Shown: positions 35,194-46,300 of the stretch, in pieces
How positions within the stretch are numbered: the stretch's first letter is position 1
Layout of the letters: each line of letters opens with the position of its first letter
From: Bacteroidota bacterium
GTDB lineage: Bacteria; Bacteroidota; Bacteroidia; Chitinophagales; Chitinophagaceae
Direction of reading: 5' to 3'
Assembly (NCBI GenBank): GCA_023418315.1
Contig: JAEZZY010000044.1
Location: 6,516 to 70,515, forward strand
Length of the DNA: 64,000 nt
The notes under the pieces: generated by a model
Database searches by the model: none
Told to the model about the DNA's origin: nothing
Seen by the model: only the letters and a program-made list of their open reading frames with translations
Position numbers and translations under genes: made by a program

Positions 35194-36219
35194 TCATCCT
35201 ATCGTCCAGCTCAGCAAGCCATTCTTCACAAACTGATAGCGGTGAAATACGCCGCCGTAGTTTTCTAAGGCTTCACGTACTTTATAATGCGTATTTCCGG
35301 GGCAGTAGAACATCATAAAGCCACCTCCGCCTGCACCGGATATTTTGCCACCGGATGCGCCGGCTTTTAATGCGGTTTCATAAATATCATCCATCACATC
35401 GGTGGATATACCTTGTGCCATTTGCTTTTTATAGCGAAAACCGAAGTTGAGGATATTGCCGATCTCATCTATCTTGCCGGTGAGTAAGGCTTCTTTCATC
35501 ATCTGTGCCTGCTCTTTAAGATGGTGCATGGCTTCGATGGATTTTTCGTTTTTGTCGGTAACGTTTTTTTGTTGGGTTTCTATAATGGCGGAGGAGTAGC
35601 GGCTGGTAGCCGTGTAGTAGAGCAAAAGATTATTTTCTAATTCATAAAGGTATTGTGGCTTTATGCGCAGCGGATTAACAATAACTTTATCATCCTTATA
35701 AAACTCCATAAAATTAACCCCTCCAAAGGTAGCGGCGTATTGGTCTTGCTTGCCGCCTGCCATTTCCAGTTCTTTGCGTTCTATATTATAAGAAAGATGT
35801 GCGATGTCGTATTCGCCGAGCGGAAGATTGAGCCATTCGGCAAAAGCGCCTATAATAGCCACCATCAGCGTAGAAGACGTACCCAAGCCCGAGCCTGCCG
35901 GTGCATCTACGAAGGTAGTAAGCTTAAAACCCGAAGGTAATTTTCCGTAGTGATGCACGAGGTGGTTATAAACTCCTTTTGCCAGATCCAGTTGTCCGTC
36001 AATAGGCAAGGACTCGCTGAGGGGAAAGGTTTGAATTTCCTTTCTGTCGGTAGCTTCTATGATAATTTCATCAGTAGCCAGCAATTCTATGGAAGCATAA
36101 GCATATAGGGAAATGGTGGCATTGAGAATGGCGCCACCGTATAGGTCGCAATAAGGGCTTACATCGGTACCGCCACCGGCAAGTCCTATTCTTAGTGGAG
36201 CTTTGCTACGATAGATCAT
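35194..36219 (-). CDS. GHMP kinase, HddA-like heptose/sugar kinase
   Basis: The 341-residue kinase has the GHMP N-terminus SKAPLRIGLAGGGTDVSPYC, the ATP-binding motif DAPAGSGLGTSSTLMVA at about 108-124, and the C-terminal KISGAGGGGFMMFYCP. The GGGTD start is typical of D-glycero-D-manno-heptose-7-phosphate kinase (HddA) and of L-fucose/fucokinase-like enzymes. Sugar substrate is therefore uncertain; no other heptose genes are next to it. Its start overlaps the VanZ stop by 4 bp, and it is third in a gcvH-vanZ-kinase operon. Confidence 0.85.
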   Translation of the reverse strand: MIYRSKAPLRIGLAGGGTDVSPYCDLYGGAILNATISLYAYASIELLATDEIIIEATDRKEIQTFPLSESLPIDGQLDLAKGVYNHLVHHYGKLPSGFKLTTFVDAPAGSGLGTSSTLMVAIIGAFAEWLNLPLGEYDIAHLSYNIERKELEMAGGKQDQYAATFGGVNFMEFYKDDKVIVNPLRIKPQYLYELENNLLLYYTATSRYSSAIIETQQKNVTDKNEKSIEAMHHLKEQAQMMKEALLTGKIDEIGNILNFGFRYKKQMAQGISTDVMDDIYETALKAGASGGKISGAGGGGFMMFYCPGNTHYKVREALENYGGVFHRYQFVKNGLLSWTIG

Positions 36220-36623
36220 GTGTATGAATCTCTTTTTTTACGCGTAGCAAGATAGCCAATATAAAAAACAATAACGCCCAGCAAACCGCCAAAACCGTCT
36301 GCCAGCGTATCCATACTATCCTGCGATCTTCCCAAAAAAGATAATTGCCCTTGCAACAATTCCACCAGCCAGCCATAAAATAATGCTGCTGCAAATGCCC
36401 ATAGCAAATAGATGAGCTTAAATTGGCGCAATGAAGCAAGCCATAAAAAAGCAAACAAACCGAACATGACAAAATGTGCCCATTTATCCGCAAAAGGAAT
36501 ACGCACCTTAGGCACTTCATTGGAAGGGAGAAAGCATAAAAGAAGAATAACCATTGTCCAGACAATGGCTATTCTCCGAATCATTTTTTTATGTCCGGCT
36601 TTATCGGAAAAGAAAAATAACAT
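36216..36623 (-). CDS. VanZ-like membrane protein
   Basis: The 135 residues form about four membrane helices with the family pattern: FLPSNEVPKVRIPFADKWAHFVMFG, then FYGWLVELLQGQLSFLGRSQDSMDTLADGFGGLLG. The last conserved piece (E-Q-x(n)-R-x-x-D-x-x-D) is shared by VanZ and phosphotransbutyrylase-like proteins. The molecular role is unknown in this family outside teicoplanin resistance. It lies 24 bp behind gcvH and overlaps the GHMP kinase by 4 bp. Confidence 0.85.
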   Translation of the reverse strand: MLFFFSDKAGHKKMIRRIAIVWTMVILLLCFLPSNEVPKVRIPFADKWAHFVMFGLFAFLWLASLRQFKLIYLLWAFAAALFYGWLVELLQGQLSFLGRSQDSMDTLADGFGGLLGVIVFYIGYLATRKKRDSYT

Positions 36624-36647
36624 GGTTTGCAGGCTGTAAGATGAAGC

Positions 36648-37025
36648 TTATCCTACGGATTCTTGATAAGCTTTGGCATCCATAAGACCTTCTACATCTG
36701 CGGGATTATCCACGGTCATTTTCACCATCCATCCTTTTCCATAGGGGTCGGAGTTTACCGCTTCGGGGTTGCTTTCCAGATCAGCATTGACTTCCGTGAT
36801 GGTGCCTGCTACGGGTAGGTAAAGATCCGACACGGTTTTTACAGCCTCAATCGTGCCGAATATTTCGTGAGCGGCAAGCGCTTTTCCTACTGCATTAATA
36901 TCTACAAAAACGATATCGCCTAATTCTCTTTGGGCAAAATCCGTAATGCCGATGGTAGCCACATTGCCTTCAAGCTGGATCCATTCGTGGTCTTTGGTGT
37001 ACTTCAGGTTATCAGGGAAGTTCAT
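36648..37025 (-). CDS. gcvH: Glycine cleavage system H protein
   Basis: The 125-residue lipoyl carrier shuttles the aminomethyl group between P and T proteins. The N-terminus is MNFPDNLKYTKDHEWI, and the lipoylated lysine lies in FGTIEAVKTVSDLYLPV at about residue 64, with GTITEVNADLESNPEAVNSDPYGKGWM after it. It leads the gcvH-vanZ-GHMP kinase operon and is far from gcvP. As I recall, gcvH and vanZ often lie next to the gliding gene sprA in Bacteroidetes; here they are about 3 kb from it. Confidence 0.96.
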   Translation of the reverse strand: MNFPDNLKYTKDHEWIQLEGNVATIGITDFAQRELGDIVFVDINAVGKALAAHEIFGTIEAVKTVSDLYLPVAGTITEVNADLESNPEAVNSDPYGKGWMVKMTVDNPADVEGLMDAKAYQESVG

Positions 37026-37332
37026 AAATAAAATATTTGACGTAAAAATAGTTTAGTTTTCGGTTTTGAAAAATTGTCTTTGCATGATCGTGGTCATTTA
37101 TACACAATAGGGAAGGCTATAAGAGCGAATAAAAAATCCATAAAGCAGGTTTGCGGAGACTTTTTTCAGTCTGTATAAAAAATCATCTTCCCGCAGATGG
37201 AGCCCTATAAATGAAACTCTTTCGCGAGATGGCTTCATTGTTCGTGCTTCACTTTATATTTCTTTATCCTGCGCATCGTGTAGCATTTCGCCCATCATTC
37301 CTTACATTTATGCGCTTTTTTAAGAAAAAGAA
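37026..37332. other. 307-bp divergent intergenic region
   Basis: This stretch lies between the divergent gcvH and B12-binding genes. Near-match -7 box TACATTTA at about 37305 could serve the B12 gene. A segment resembling CTCTTTCGCGAGATGGCTTC (about 37219) recurs in diverged form near 60277. No gene or RNA was found. Confidence 0.4.
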
Positions 37333-37758
37333 ATGACAGTAAATGCACAAAGACCCATACGGGTGTTGGTAGCCAAAGTAGGTTTAGATGGCCACGACAG
37401 AGGCGCTAAAGTAATAGCCACTTCCCTGCGCGATGCCGGTATGGAAGTAATCTACACCGGACTAAGGCAAACGCCGGAAATGGTGGTGAATGCAGCTTTG
37501 CAAGAAGATGTGGACGCTATAGGCATTAGTATTCTCAGCGGCGCACACAATACAGTGTTCCCGAAATTGTTGCAGCTGATGAAGGAAAAAAACATGGAAG
37601 ATGTATTGCTCACAGGCGGCGGTATTATACCTGAAGAAGATATCGCCACACTCGAAAAGCAAGGCGTGGGAAGGTTATTTTCGCCCGGTGCGCCCACTTC
37701 GGAAATCGCAGACTATATTAAGGAATGGGTAAAAGAACATAGGAAAGAATTATTGTGA
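37333..37758 (+). CDS. Free-standing cobalamin-binding subunit of an acyl-CoA mutase
   Basis: The 141 residues are a whole B12-binding Rossmann domain: RPIRVLVAKVGLDGHDRGAKVIA carries the DxHxxG cobalt-ligand motif (His at about 21), ISILSGAHNTVF the SxL motif, and LLTGGGIIPEEDI the GGG motif. Methylmalonyl-CoA mutase usually has this domain fused to its large chain. A separate small subunit like this is seen in isobutyryl-/2-hydroxyisobutyryl-CoA mutases (IcmB/HcmB) and some split methylmalonyl-CoA mutases. The large subunit is not in the window. A crotonase gene follows by 117 bp, consistent with acyl-CoA metabolism. Which acyl-CoA is used is unknown. Confidence 0.88.
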   Translation: MTVNAQRPIRVLVAKVGLDGHDRGAKVIATSLRDAGMEVIYTGLRQTPEMVVNAALQEDVDAIGISILSGAHNTVFPKLLQLMKEKNMEDVLLTGGGIIPEEDIATLEKQGVGRLFSPGAPTSEIADYIKEWVKEHRKELL

Positions 37759-37875
37759 GCGTTTTCACACAAAATATGCAGAGATAAAGAAGAGCAGGTT
37801 TAGTAGTAAAATGTTCTCCCTGGATAAATCAATTAAAACTAACGACTAAATTACTAATTACTAACAACTACAAAA

Positions 37876-38655
37876 ATGTATCAAACACTCCTTACAGAAG
37901 TACAAGACGGCACGATGATTATCACCATCAACCGCCCGGAAAAAATGAATGCGCTGAATAAAGATGTAATCGAAGAATTGGGCAATGCCATAGACGAAGC
38001 GAAAAAAAATGAGCAGGTAAAAACCGTTATCCTCACCGGTGCCGGAGAAAAAGCGTTTGTAGCGGGAGCGGATATTTCCGAATTTACAGCCTTAGATGCA
38101 AACGGAGGCTCGGCATTGGCAAAAAAAGGTCAGGATCATGTTTTTGATAAAATAGAAAACTGCCCTAAACCAGTGATTGCTGCGGTGAATGGTTTTTCAC
38201 TGGGCGGCGGCTGCGAACTGGCAATGGCTTGCCATTTTCGTGTAGCGAGTGAAAATGCCAAATTCGGTCAGCCGGAAGTAAACCTCGGCCTCATACCCGG
38301 CTATGGCGGTACACAGCGCATGACCCAACTCATCGGCAAAGGAAAAACGATGGAGCTGATGATGACCGGCGATATGATAGGCGCGGAAGAAGCGAAAGCA
38401 CTGGGATTGGTGAATCATGTATTTCCTATAGCCGAGCTGCTGAATGAAACAAAAAAAATAGCGCAGAAAATACAAACAAAAGCGCCTTTGGCCGTAGCGG
38501 ATATTATCGCTTGCGTAAATGAAGCAGCGAGAGCAGATGCTCAGGGTTTTGGCAATGAAATCAACCGTTTTGGAAAATTATTTGCCACAGAAGACATGAA
38601 AGAAGGCGTAAATGCTTTTTTAGAAAAAAGAAAAGCTATTTTTAATGGCAAATAA
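37876..38655 (+). CDS. Enoyl-CoA hydratase/crotonase
   Basis: The 259-residue crotonase-fold enzyme has AFVAGADISEF (oxyanion-hole residues, about 63-73) and the catalytic glutamate pair in NGFSLGGGCELAMACHFRVA and FGQPEVNLGLIPGYGGTQRM (Glu at about 114 and 134), as in 3-hydroxybutyryl-CoA dehydratases. It hydrates trans-2-enoyl-CoA in beta-oxidation or related routes. It is on the same strand behind the B12-binding subunit gene, an arrangement that suggests use of a branched or short acyl-CoA. Confidence 0.92.
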   Translation: MYQTLLTEVQDGTMIITINRPEKMNALNKDVIEELGNAIDEAKKNEQVKTVILTGAGEKAFVAGADISEFTALDANGGSALAKKGQDHVFDKIENCPKPVIAAVNGFSLGGGCELAMACHFRVASENAKFGQPEVNLGLIPGYGGTQRMTQLIGKGKTMELMMTGDMIGAEEAKALGLVNHVFPIAELLNETKKIAQKIQTKAPLAVADIIACVNEAARADAQGFGNEINRFGKLFATEDMKEGVNAFLEKRKAIFNGK

Positions 38656-38690
38656 TTTTTTTATCTTGTACGCTTAAACAATAAAAGTTC

Positions 38691-39674
38691 ATGCGGAAGA
38701 CATTTATCCGAAGCATATTATCTGTTACATTATTACTTTCAATAGCAGGTAACGCACATGCGCAAATTGGTCTGTCAAGGGAATATGTAGAACCACCTGG
38801 ATGGTCGCTGGGAACGAGTATCGGCTTGGCGGACCTTTGGAGTGATGTAGGCACAAAGTCCATCATAGACCATTACGGCAATTCCACTTACTGGACCAAA
38901 CCTCATTTTATAGGAGGGCTTTTTGCAAGGTACTCCGCACATCCTTCTTTTGCGTTTCGCATAGGGGTAAACTATGGTACGCTCTATGCTACCGATATGT
39001 GGAACAAGCAAAAAGCGGAAACGGCAGACCATATTGAAGCCGATTCTTACCAGAGGTATCTGCGTAACCTGAGCATCCGGTCAAATATCTGGGAAGGAAG
39101 CTTCTTGTTTGAAATTACACCGTTCCGTTTCAATCCTGAAAGCGCAGGTGCTATGCGGAGATTCCAACCCTACGTATTGCTGGGCGTGGGTGCTATGCAC
39201 TTCAAGCCGCAGGCGGTATATATCGATAGCGCCACCGGTAAAAACTATGGCTATATTAACCTGTATGACCTGCATATAGAAGGCGACGGACTGGATAAAC
39301 GAACCTATCCCAATGCACCGGATAAATACAGCCTATGGCAAATAGTAGTACCTATGGGTGTGGGTGTAAGATGGGATATAGGACGCAGACTTTCCTTAGG
39401 TGTGGAATGGCAATATCGCTACACGTTTACCGATTATATAGACAATGTAAGCGGCAAGTATATGGACAAAAGCGTGTACGATATGACCCTACCTGCCGAC
39501 AAAGCCTATGTAGCCAATCAAATGCAGGATAAGACCTGGCAAATCAACCACAACCTGCCCCGCCACGGAAGTGATGAATACAGAGGAAACCCTAATAACA
39601 AAGACAGCTACAGCACCTTCGGACTTACATTTATCTTCAAAGTACCCAGCAAGAAAGACCCTTGGTGGTATTAA
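38691..39674 (+). CDS. DUF6089-like outer-membrane beta-barrel protein
   Basis: The 327 residues start with a Sec signal (RSILSVTLLLSIAGNAHAQ, cleavage after AHA). Alternating amphipathic strands follow, such as WSLGTSIGLADLW, HFIGGLFARYSAHPSFAFRIGVNYG, FQPYVLLGVGAMHF, and GVGVRWDIGRRLSLGVEWQYRYTFTDYIDNVSG. The chain ends with the aromatic FKVPSKKDPWWY. The pattern DYIDNVSG before a long loop is characteristic of DUF6089 barrels of Bacteroidetes. Function unknown. It has its own strong terminator before ruvA. Confidence 0.82.
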   Translation: MRKTFIRSILSVTLLLSIAGNAHAQIGLSREYVEPPGWSLGTSIGLADLWSDVGTKSIIDHYGNSTYWTKPHFIGGLFARYSAHPSFAFRIGVNYGTLYATDMWNKQKAETADHIEADSYQRYLRNLSIRSNIWEGSFLFEITPFRFNPESAGAMRRFQPYVLLGVGAMHFKPQAVYIDSATGKNYGYINLYDLHIEGDGLDKRTYPNAPDKYSLWQIVVPMGVGVRWDIGRRLSLGVEWQYRYTFTDYIDNVSGKYMDKSVYDMTLPADKAYVANQMQDKTWQINHNLPRHGSDEYRGNPNNKDSYSTFGLTFIFKVPSKKDPWWY

Positions 39675-39701
39675 TAACTAATTGTATTTTTATACTTTTA
39701 C

Positions 39702-39738
39702 CAACGGTATGTCTGAAAGAACATACCGTTGTTTTTTT
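39702..39738 (+). terminator. Rho-independent terminator of the DUF6089 gene
   Basis: CAACGGTATGT (39702-39712) pairs perfectly with ACATACCGTTG (39721-39731), 8-nt loop, followed by seven T's. Confidence 0.93.
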
Positions 39739-39755
39739 AAAGAGTTTTTGAATCC

Positions 39756-40334
39756 ATGTTTGCTTATCTATACGGCTTACTGACTTATAAATCTCCCTCA
39801 CTGCTGCATGTGGATGTGCATGGCGCCGGCTATGAAGTGCACATTACTTTGCAAACCTATAGCAAAGTGCAGCAAGAGGAACGGTACAAACTTTTTACCC
39901 ATGTGCATATTCGTGAAGATGCCTGGACGATATACGGATTTGCAGAGGAAACGGAACGGGATACTTTTCGCAAGCTGATAGCCATCAACGGAGTAGGTGC
40001 CGGCACGGCGCGCATCATTCTGTCCTCTATGACCCCGGCAGAGCTGGAGCAAGCCGTTTTTACCGATGATGCCAAAGCGCTGGAACGTGTGAAAGGAATA
40101 GGCGGCAAGACAGCACAGCGTATTATTTTAGAGCTGAAAGGAAAGATTATTAACACAAAAAATATGGACGGCGCTACGTCGGTACAGCACAATACCATAC
40201 GGGAAGACGCGTTAATAGCACTGGTAAATCTCGGCATCAGCAAAGCTGTAGCGGAAACCGCATTGAAAAAAATAAATCACTCGTCTGAACTAAGTGTAGA
40301 AGACTTGATAAAACAAGCATTGAGAGCATTATAA
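39756..40334 (+). CDS. ruvA: Holliday junction DNA helicase subunit RuvA
   Basis: The 192-residue tetrameric Holliday-junction binder works with RuvB in branch migration. An OB-fold N-terminus (FAYLYGLLTYKSPSLLHVDVHGAGYEV), tandem helix-hairpin-helix motifs (FRKLIAINGVGAGTARIIL and LERVKGIGGKTAQRIILELKGK) and a C-terminal RuvB-contacting domain are present. The start lies 17 bp behind a terminator, and sprA begins 13 bp after the stop; as I recall this ruvA-sprA linkage is common in Bacteroidetes. No ruvB or ruvC here. Confidence 0.96.
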   Translation: MFAYLYGLLTYKSPSLLHVDVHGAGYEVHITLQTYSKVQQEERYKLFTHVHIREDAWTIYGFAEETERDTFRKLIAINGVGAGTARIILSSMTPAELEQAVFTDDAKALERVKGIGGKTAQRIILELKGKIINTKNMDGATSVQHNTIREDALIALVNLGISKAVAETALKKINHSSELSVEDLIKQALRAL

Positions 40335-40347
40335 ACCTAAGAGCGCA

Positions 40348-43300
40348 TTGAAGGGTAAAAATAATTTCGGATATAAGTTTATACTGGCTATAGTGGTGAT
40401 GGTAACCCTTGCAAACGTGGCTGCGCGCGGGTTCCGCCATCCGTTTTTTTATGATGACCCTGCACCGCCACCGGATACCCCCGCCCATGCTCCTGATTCT
40501 CCCAAACTGCATTTCCCCATCTACGACCATACCGGCGACCCTATCATGGATGGAAACCCAGGCGGCATGGACCTGCAAGACCCTACTAATCTGAACAAAT
40601 CCGTGGAATACGACCCGGATGAAAACCGCTATTACCTTACCGAAAAAATAGGCAATGAATACATCCGAAACCCATCCTACCTCACTATGGAGGAATACCT
40701 GAATTACCAGGCGCAACAAGATGAACAAAACTACTGGAAACGCAGGCTCGACGCCCTCACCCTCTTCAATAAAAAACCGCAATTGCCTACCATGTATAAG
40801 GAAGGTATTTTCGACAGGATATTCGGAGGCACCACCATCAGCGTACGCCCACAAGGAAATGTGGATGTAACCATCGGCGGGCAATGGCAGAATATTCAAA
40901 ACCCTATGCTGGTGCAAAGCGCCCGCAAATACGGCATCTTCGATTTTGACCTGCAGATGAACATCAATCTGCTGGCAACAGTGGGCGACAAACTGAAACT
41001 CAACATCAGCCAGAATACGAAAGCCACATTTGACAATGCCAACGTTCAAAAACTGGAATATACCGGAAAGGAAGATGAAATCATCAAAAAAATAGAAGCG
41101 GGAAACATTAGCTTTCCGCTCAACAGCACCTTGATCTCCGGCGTACAATCGCTGTTTGGTATTAAAACCCAGCTCCAGTTTGGAAAGCTATGGGTTACTT
41201 CCGTCCTTTCCCAGCAAAAATCAAAACGGCAATCGCTTACCCTTCAAGGAGGTTCGCAAACACAAAACTTTTCCATAAAAGCAGATGAATACGAAGAAAA
41301 TAAAAACTTCCTTTTAGGACACTATTTCCGCAATCATTACACTACCGCCTTAGCCAATTTTCCGATTATCAACTCGCTTGTTACCATCAATAAAATAGAT
41401 GTATGGGTAACCAACCGCACCGGCGCCGTGGAAGGCGTGCGCGACATTATGGCTTATATGGATCTGGGAGAAAGAGCGCCCCATAACCAAGCATTAGCCA
41501 CCAATGCCACATCCGATTCGCTGCCGGACAACCGCAAGAATAATTTGTACGACCGCCTGCTAAGCAACACCAACGCAAGGCTTCAAAATAATGCTACCAG
41601 CCAGGCAGGCACTAATATGGGACTGAGCCAGGGTATTGATTTCGAAAGAGCAACAATGCGAAAACTTACCACTTCGGAATATTCCTTCAATTCACAGCTT
41701 GGCTATATATCGCTCAATACCACGCTCAATGCCGATGATATCCTCGCCGTAGCCTACCGCTATACCTACAATGGTAAAGTATATCAAGTAGGTGAATTTG
41801 CCGAAGACCTGCCGCCGGATTCCAGCAATACCAAGGTGTTGTATATGAAATTGCTGAAAGGAACCTCCGCCAGACCCACCTTGCCTATATGGGATCTGAT
41901 GATGAAAAACATTTATGCCCTGGGCGGTTTCGGTTTAAGTAAAGAAGATTTCAGATTGAATGTACTCTACCAAGACCCGGGCGGAGGAGAAAAAAGATAT
42001 ATTCCTGATGAACGCAGCCCCAAAGCCGGGATACCCTTACTTACAATTCTCAATTTAGACCGGCTCAATTACCAAAACGATCCGCAGCCGGATGGTATCT
42101 TCGACTATGTAGAAGGTATTACCATCAATTCACAGCAAGGAAAAATCATCTTCCCTGTTCTTGAGCCTTTTGGTAGAGACTTAGAATCGGTAACTGCCGG
42201 CAACCCGCAGCTTGAACGGCTTTATCAATACAACATTCTTTATGATTCCACCAAAACCATAGCCCGCCAGTTTCAGCAAAACAACCGCTATGTCATTAAA
42301 GGAACCTACAAATCTTCTTCTTCTTCCGAAATATTTTTAGGAGGGTTCAATATTCCTCAAGGCTCGGTAAGTGTTTCCGCAGGCGGACAAAAATTGATCG
42401 AAAATCAGGATTATCAGATTGACTACGGACTGGGAAGAATTAAAATCCTGAATACTGGTATTCTCAACTCCGGCATCCCTATAAGTGTGCAGTATGAAGA
42501 CAATGCCACCTTCGGATTTCAGCAGCAAAACTTTATGGGTAGCCGTTTCGATTATTATTTCAATGATAAACTTACGGTGGGCGGTACCTTTATGCGGCTT
42601 AAAGAAATCCCCTTCACCCAAAAAACCACTTTTGGCGAAGACCCTATTAAAAATACCGTATTGGGGTTGGATGCCAACTATAATTCCGAATTTCCGGGGC
42701 TTACCCGCTTGCTGGATAAGCTGCCCATTTATTCTACTTCAGCCACCTCCTTTATCACCGGATCGGCAGAAGTGGCGGGGCTTTTGCCGGGCCATCCGAA
42801 GCAAATCAATTCGCTGGATCCCGAAGGCTCCGTATATATTGATGATTTTGAAGGAACGCGTAGCTCTATTGATCTGAAACTGCCGGCACAATCCTGGTCG
42901 CTGGCCTCTGTGCCTGCCGGTGCGCGCGATAAAAACGGAACCTTGCTCTTTCCCGAAGCTACCCTGAACGACAACCTGCGCTATGGCTATAACCGGGGTA
43001 AACTCGCCTGGTATATGATAGAGCCTACGCTGCTGGACAATGCAGGCGGATTACCCGCTTATGTAAAAAATGATCCTGACCAGCATTATATCCGTTTGGT
43101 ATCTCCGCAAGACATTTTCCCGCAGCAAAACCTGCAACCTACCCAATACGGACTGGCTACGTTAGACTTGGGCTTTTACCCGCAGGAAAGAGGTCCCTAT
43201 AATTTTGATACAGCAGGTATAGATGCCAGAGGCAGGTTATTAAACCCGCAGACGCGGTGGGGCGGCATCCAACGGGCTATAGAGTATAGTGATTTTGAAC

Positions 43301-46300
43301 AATCCAATGTAGAGTTCATCGAATTTTGGCTTTTAGATCCATTTATCAATAAGCAGAACTCTCCCGGTGGCAGCCTTTATATCAATCTGGGAAATGTATC
43401 GGAAGATGTACTGAAAGATTCACGTAAGTTTTTTGAGAACGGAATGCCTTACCCTAAAAACGCCACACAAATGGCCACAAGCTCCTGGGGAAATATACCT
43501 CTGTTGCAAACGCAGGTAGTGCGTGCATTTGACAACGACCCTTCCGCCCGTCCGGTGCAAGATGTAGGTTTAGACGGTATGGATGATGAGGAAGAAAAAC
43601 AAAAATACGAACGCTACCTTAATCATATAGTATCCAAAATAACAGACCCCAACGCTTTGTCGCTCATACAGAATGATCCTTCCGGCGACAATTATAAATA
43701 CTTTCGCGGGCAAGATTATGATAATGCCGGCACCCCCATCCTGGCCCGCTACAAAAATTTTAATAACACCCAAGGCAATTCGCCCGTTACCACCGATGCA
43801 CAGGTCTATACCAATGCAGCTACCAACCTGCCTGATGCCGAAGATATAAACAGGGATAATACCCTCAATGAAGCCGAAGACTACTATCAATACCGTATAG
43901 AACTGACCCCTGCCGGAATGCAGGTGGGCAGCAACTATATCGTGAGCAAACAAACTCCTACCGTAAAACTTCCGAACGGCGCTTCCGAACAAGAAACCTG
44001 GTATCAGTTTAAAATCCCGATTCGCGAATACCAGCAACGTGTAGGGAATATCTCCGATTTCCGTTCCATACGCTTTATGCGGATGTTCCTTACCGAATTT
44101 CAAGACAGCACCATTCTCCGCTTTGCAAAGTTGGAACTGGGAAGAAACCAATGGAGAAGATATCAATATTCCCTGCAAAGCCCGGGTGTGGTAGTGCCGG
44201 ATGATGAGCTGAATACCGATTTTGCCGTTACTTCCCTAAGCCTCGAAGAAAACAGCGGACGCACACCTATTCCCTACGTAATCCCGCCGGGTGTAAACCG
44301 CCAGCCACTTTCCGTATCCAGCGGGCAAACCATTCAGCAAAATGAACAAGCGCTTTCCGTGCAGGTATGCGGATTAAAAGACGGAGATGCACGCGCCGTA
44401 TATAAAGAAGTAGGGGTAGATATGCGCCAGTTTGGAAAGCTGCGTATGTTCATCCATGCCGAATCAATAGTAGGCCGCACCGACGTGAAAGACGGTGATC
44501 TGAAAGCAGTGATTCGCATAGGCAGCGATTTTATAAACAACTATTATGAATATCAGGTGCCGCTGAAGATTACCCTGCCCAATGCACGTAGCGCCGAAGA
44601 AATATGGCCGGAAGTAAACCGCATAGACATAGCCCTGGAAGACCTGGTGCGTGTAAAGACCAACAGAGACAACGCCGGGCAGCAATCATTTGTGCCCTAT
44701 GAAGAAACAGATAGTAAAGGAAACACCATAGTGGTGCTGGGCCGCCCCAACCTGGGAGATGCCAAAACCATCATGCTGGGTGTGATGAACCCTAAGAAAA
44801 CCACAAACACCCCTGCCGACGACGGACTGGATAAATGCGCAGAGCTATGGTTCAACGAGTTGCGCATGACCGGACTGAATGAAAAAGCCGGTTACGCAGC
44901 AAGCGGCAAGCTGAATGTGCAAATGGCTGATCTCGGAAACATCCGGCTGAGCGGCAGCATGCACACCGAAGGCTATGGCAATATAGACCAGAAGCTGAAC
45001 CAGCGTTACAGGGATAATTTTCACCAGTTCGACGGCTCTACCAACCTCAACCTCGGCAAGCTCATGCCACAAAACTGGGGCGTGCAGTTGCCCTTCTTTG
45101 CCGGTTATTCGCAAACAGTGAGCAACCCCCAATACGACCCCTATGATCTGGACGTAAAAATGAAAGATCGCCTCGCCGCTACTACCGATGCAAGAGAAAG
45201 AGATTCCCTTCGCAAAGCGGCTCAAGACTATACCGACATCAAAAGCTTCAACTTCTCCAACGTGCGCATATTGGGAAATGCCAACAAACAGCCTAAAACC
45301 CAAATGCCCTGGAGCGTAAAGAATTTTGACCTCAGCTATTCCTACAATCGCCAGTTTAAACGAAATCCTCTAATAGAAAGCGATGAATTGCTTACGCAAA
45401 AATTAGGACTGGGTTATACCTACAACATCAAATCCAAGCCTATAGAACCGTTTAAAAAACTCATCAAATCCAAATCCAAATGGCTCAGCCTTGTAAAGGA
45501 TTTCAACTTCAACCCGCTGCCCGCAAACTTCACCTTCCGCACCCAGCTTGACCGGATCACCAACGAAACACAAGTGCGGAACATAGGCGATGACGCAGTT
45601 TATAAAATTGCCCCTACCTACTATAAAAATTTTACCTGGATGCGGGATTATAACCTGCGCTGGGAACTTACCAAATCATTATCTTTCGACTACCATGCTA
45701 CCAACCACTCGCGCATTGATGAACCCTACGGCCGCATAGATACCAAAGAGAAAAAAGACACTCTATGGGACCGCATAAAATCCTTCGGCAGAAACACCGG
45801 TTATACGCAGGCCTTCAATGCCAGCTACAACCTCCCCCTATCCAAGCTGCCCCTTACCAACTGGACGAACCTGCGTGCTACCTACGGCGCTACCTACAAC
45901 TGGACGGCTTCTTCTTTGCTGGCAAAATCACAAGGAAATACCATCGGCAATACCCGCAATATCCAGATCAATGGAGAGCTTGATTTTAAATCCCTATACA
46001 ATAAAAACCGCTGGCTGAAAGCTATCAACCAGCCGAAACCCGCCGTTTTAAAGCAACAGAAAGACACGAAAGGAAACAGTACGCCGGTCATTGACGGTAA
46101 GTCAAATCCTTCCTTAGACAGAACACAAGGAAAAACCGACAGGACGATGAGCGATGCCGACGCACCACCCGAAAGAGACAAAGAGGATAAACCACGGGAA
46201 GAAGAACGCCCTAAAGAGAAAGAAGAACAGGTGAAAAAACCACTCACCAAAGAGCAGAAAGATTCTGTATTATTTGCGGGGATAGACCTGAGCAAATATT

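Noticed and set aside
37026..37332. tRNA or small RNA in the gcvH/B12 gap
   Set aside because: No cloverleaf arms, T-loop sequence or strong terminator were found.
40237..41148. 303-codon minus-strand frame opposite ruvA and sprA
   Set aside because: It overlaps two certain genes in antisense; no family resemblance and no promoter box before it.
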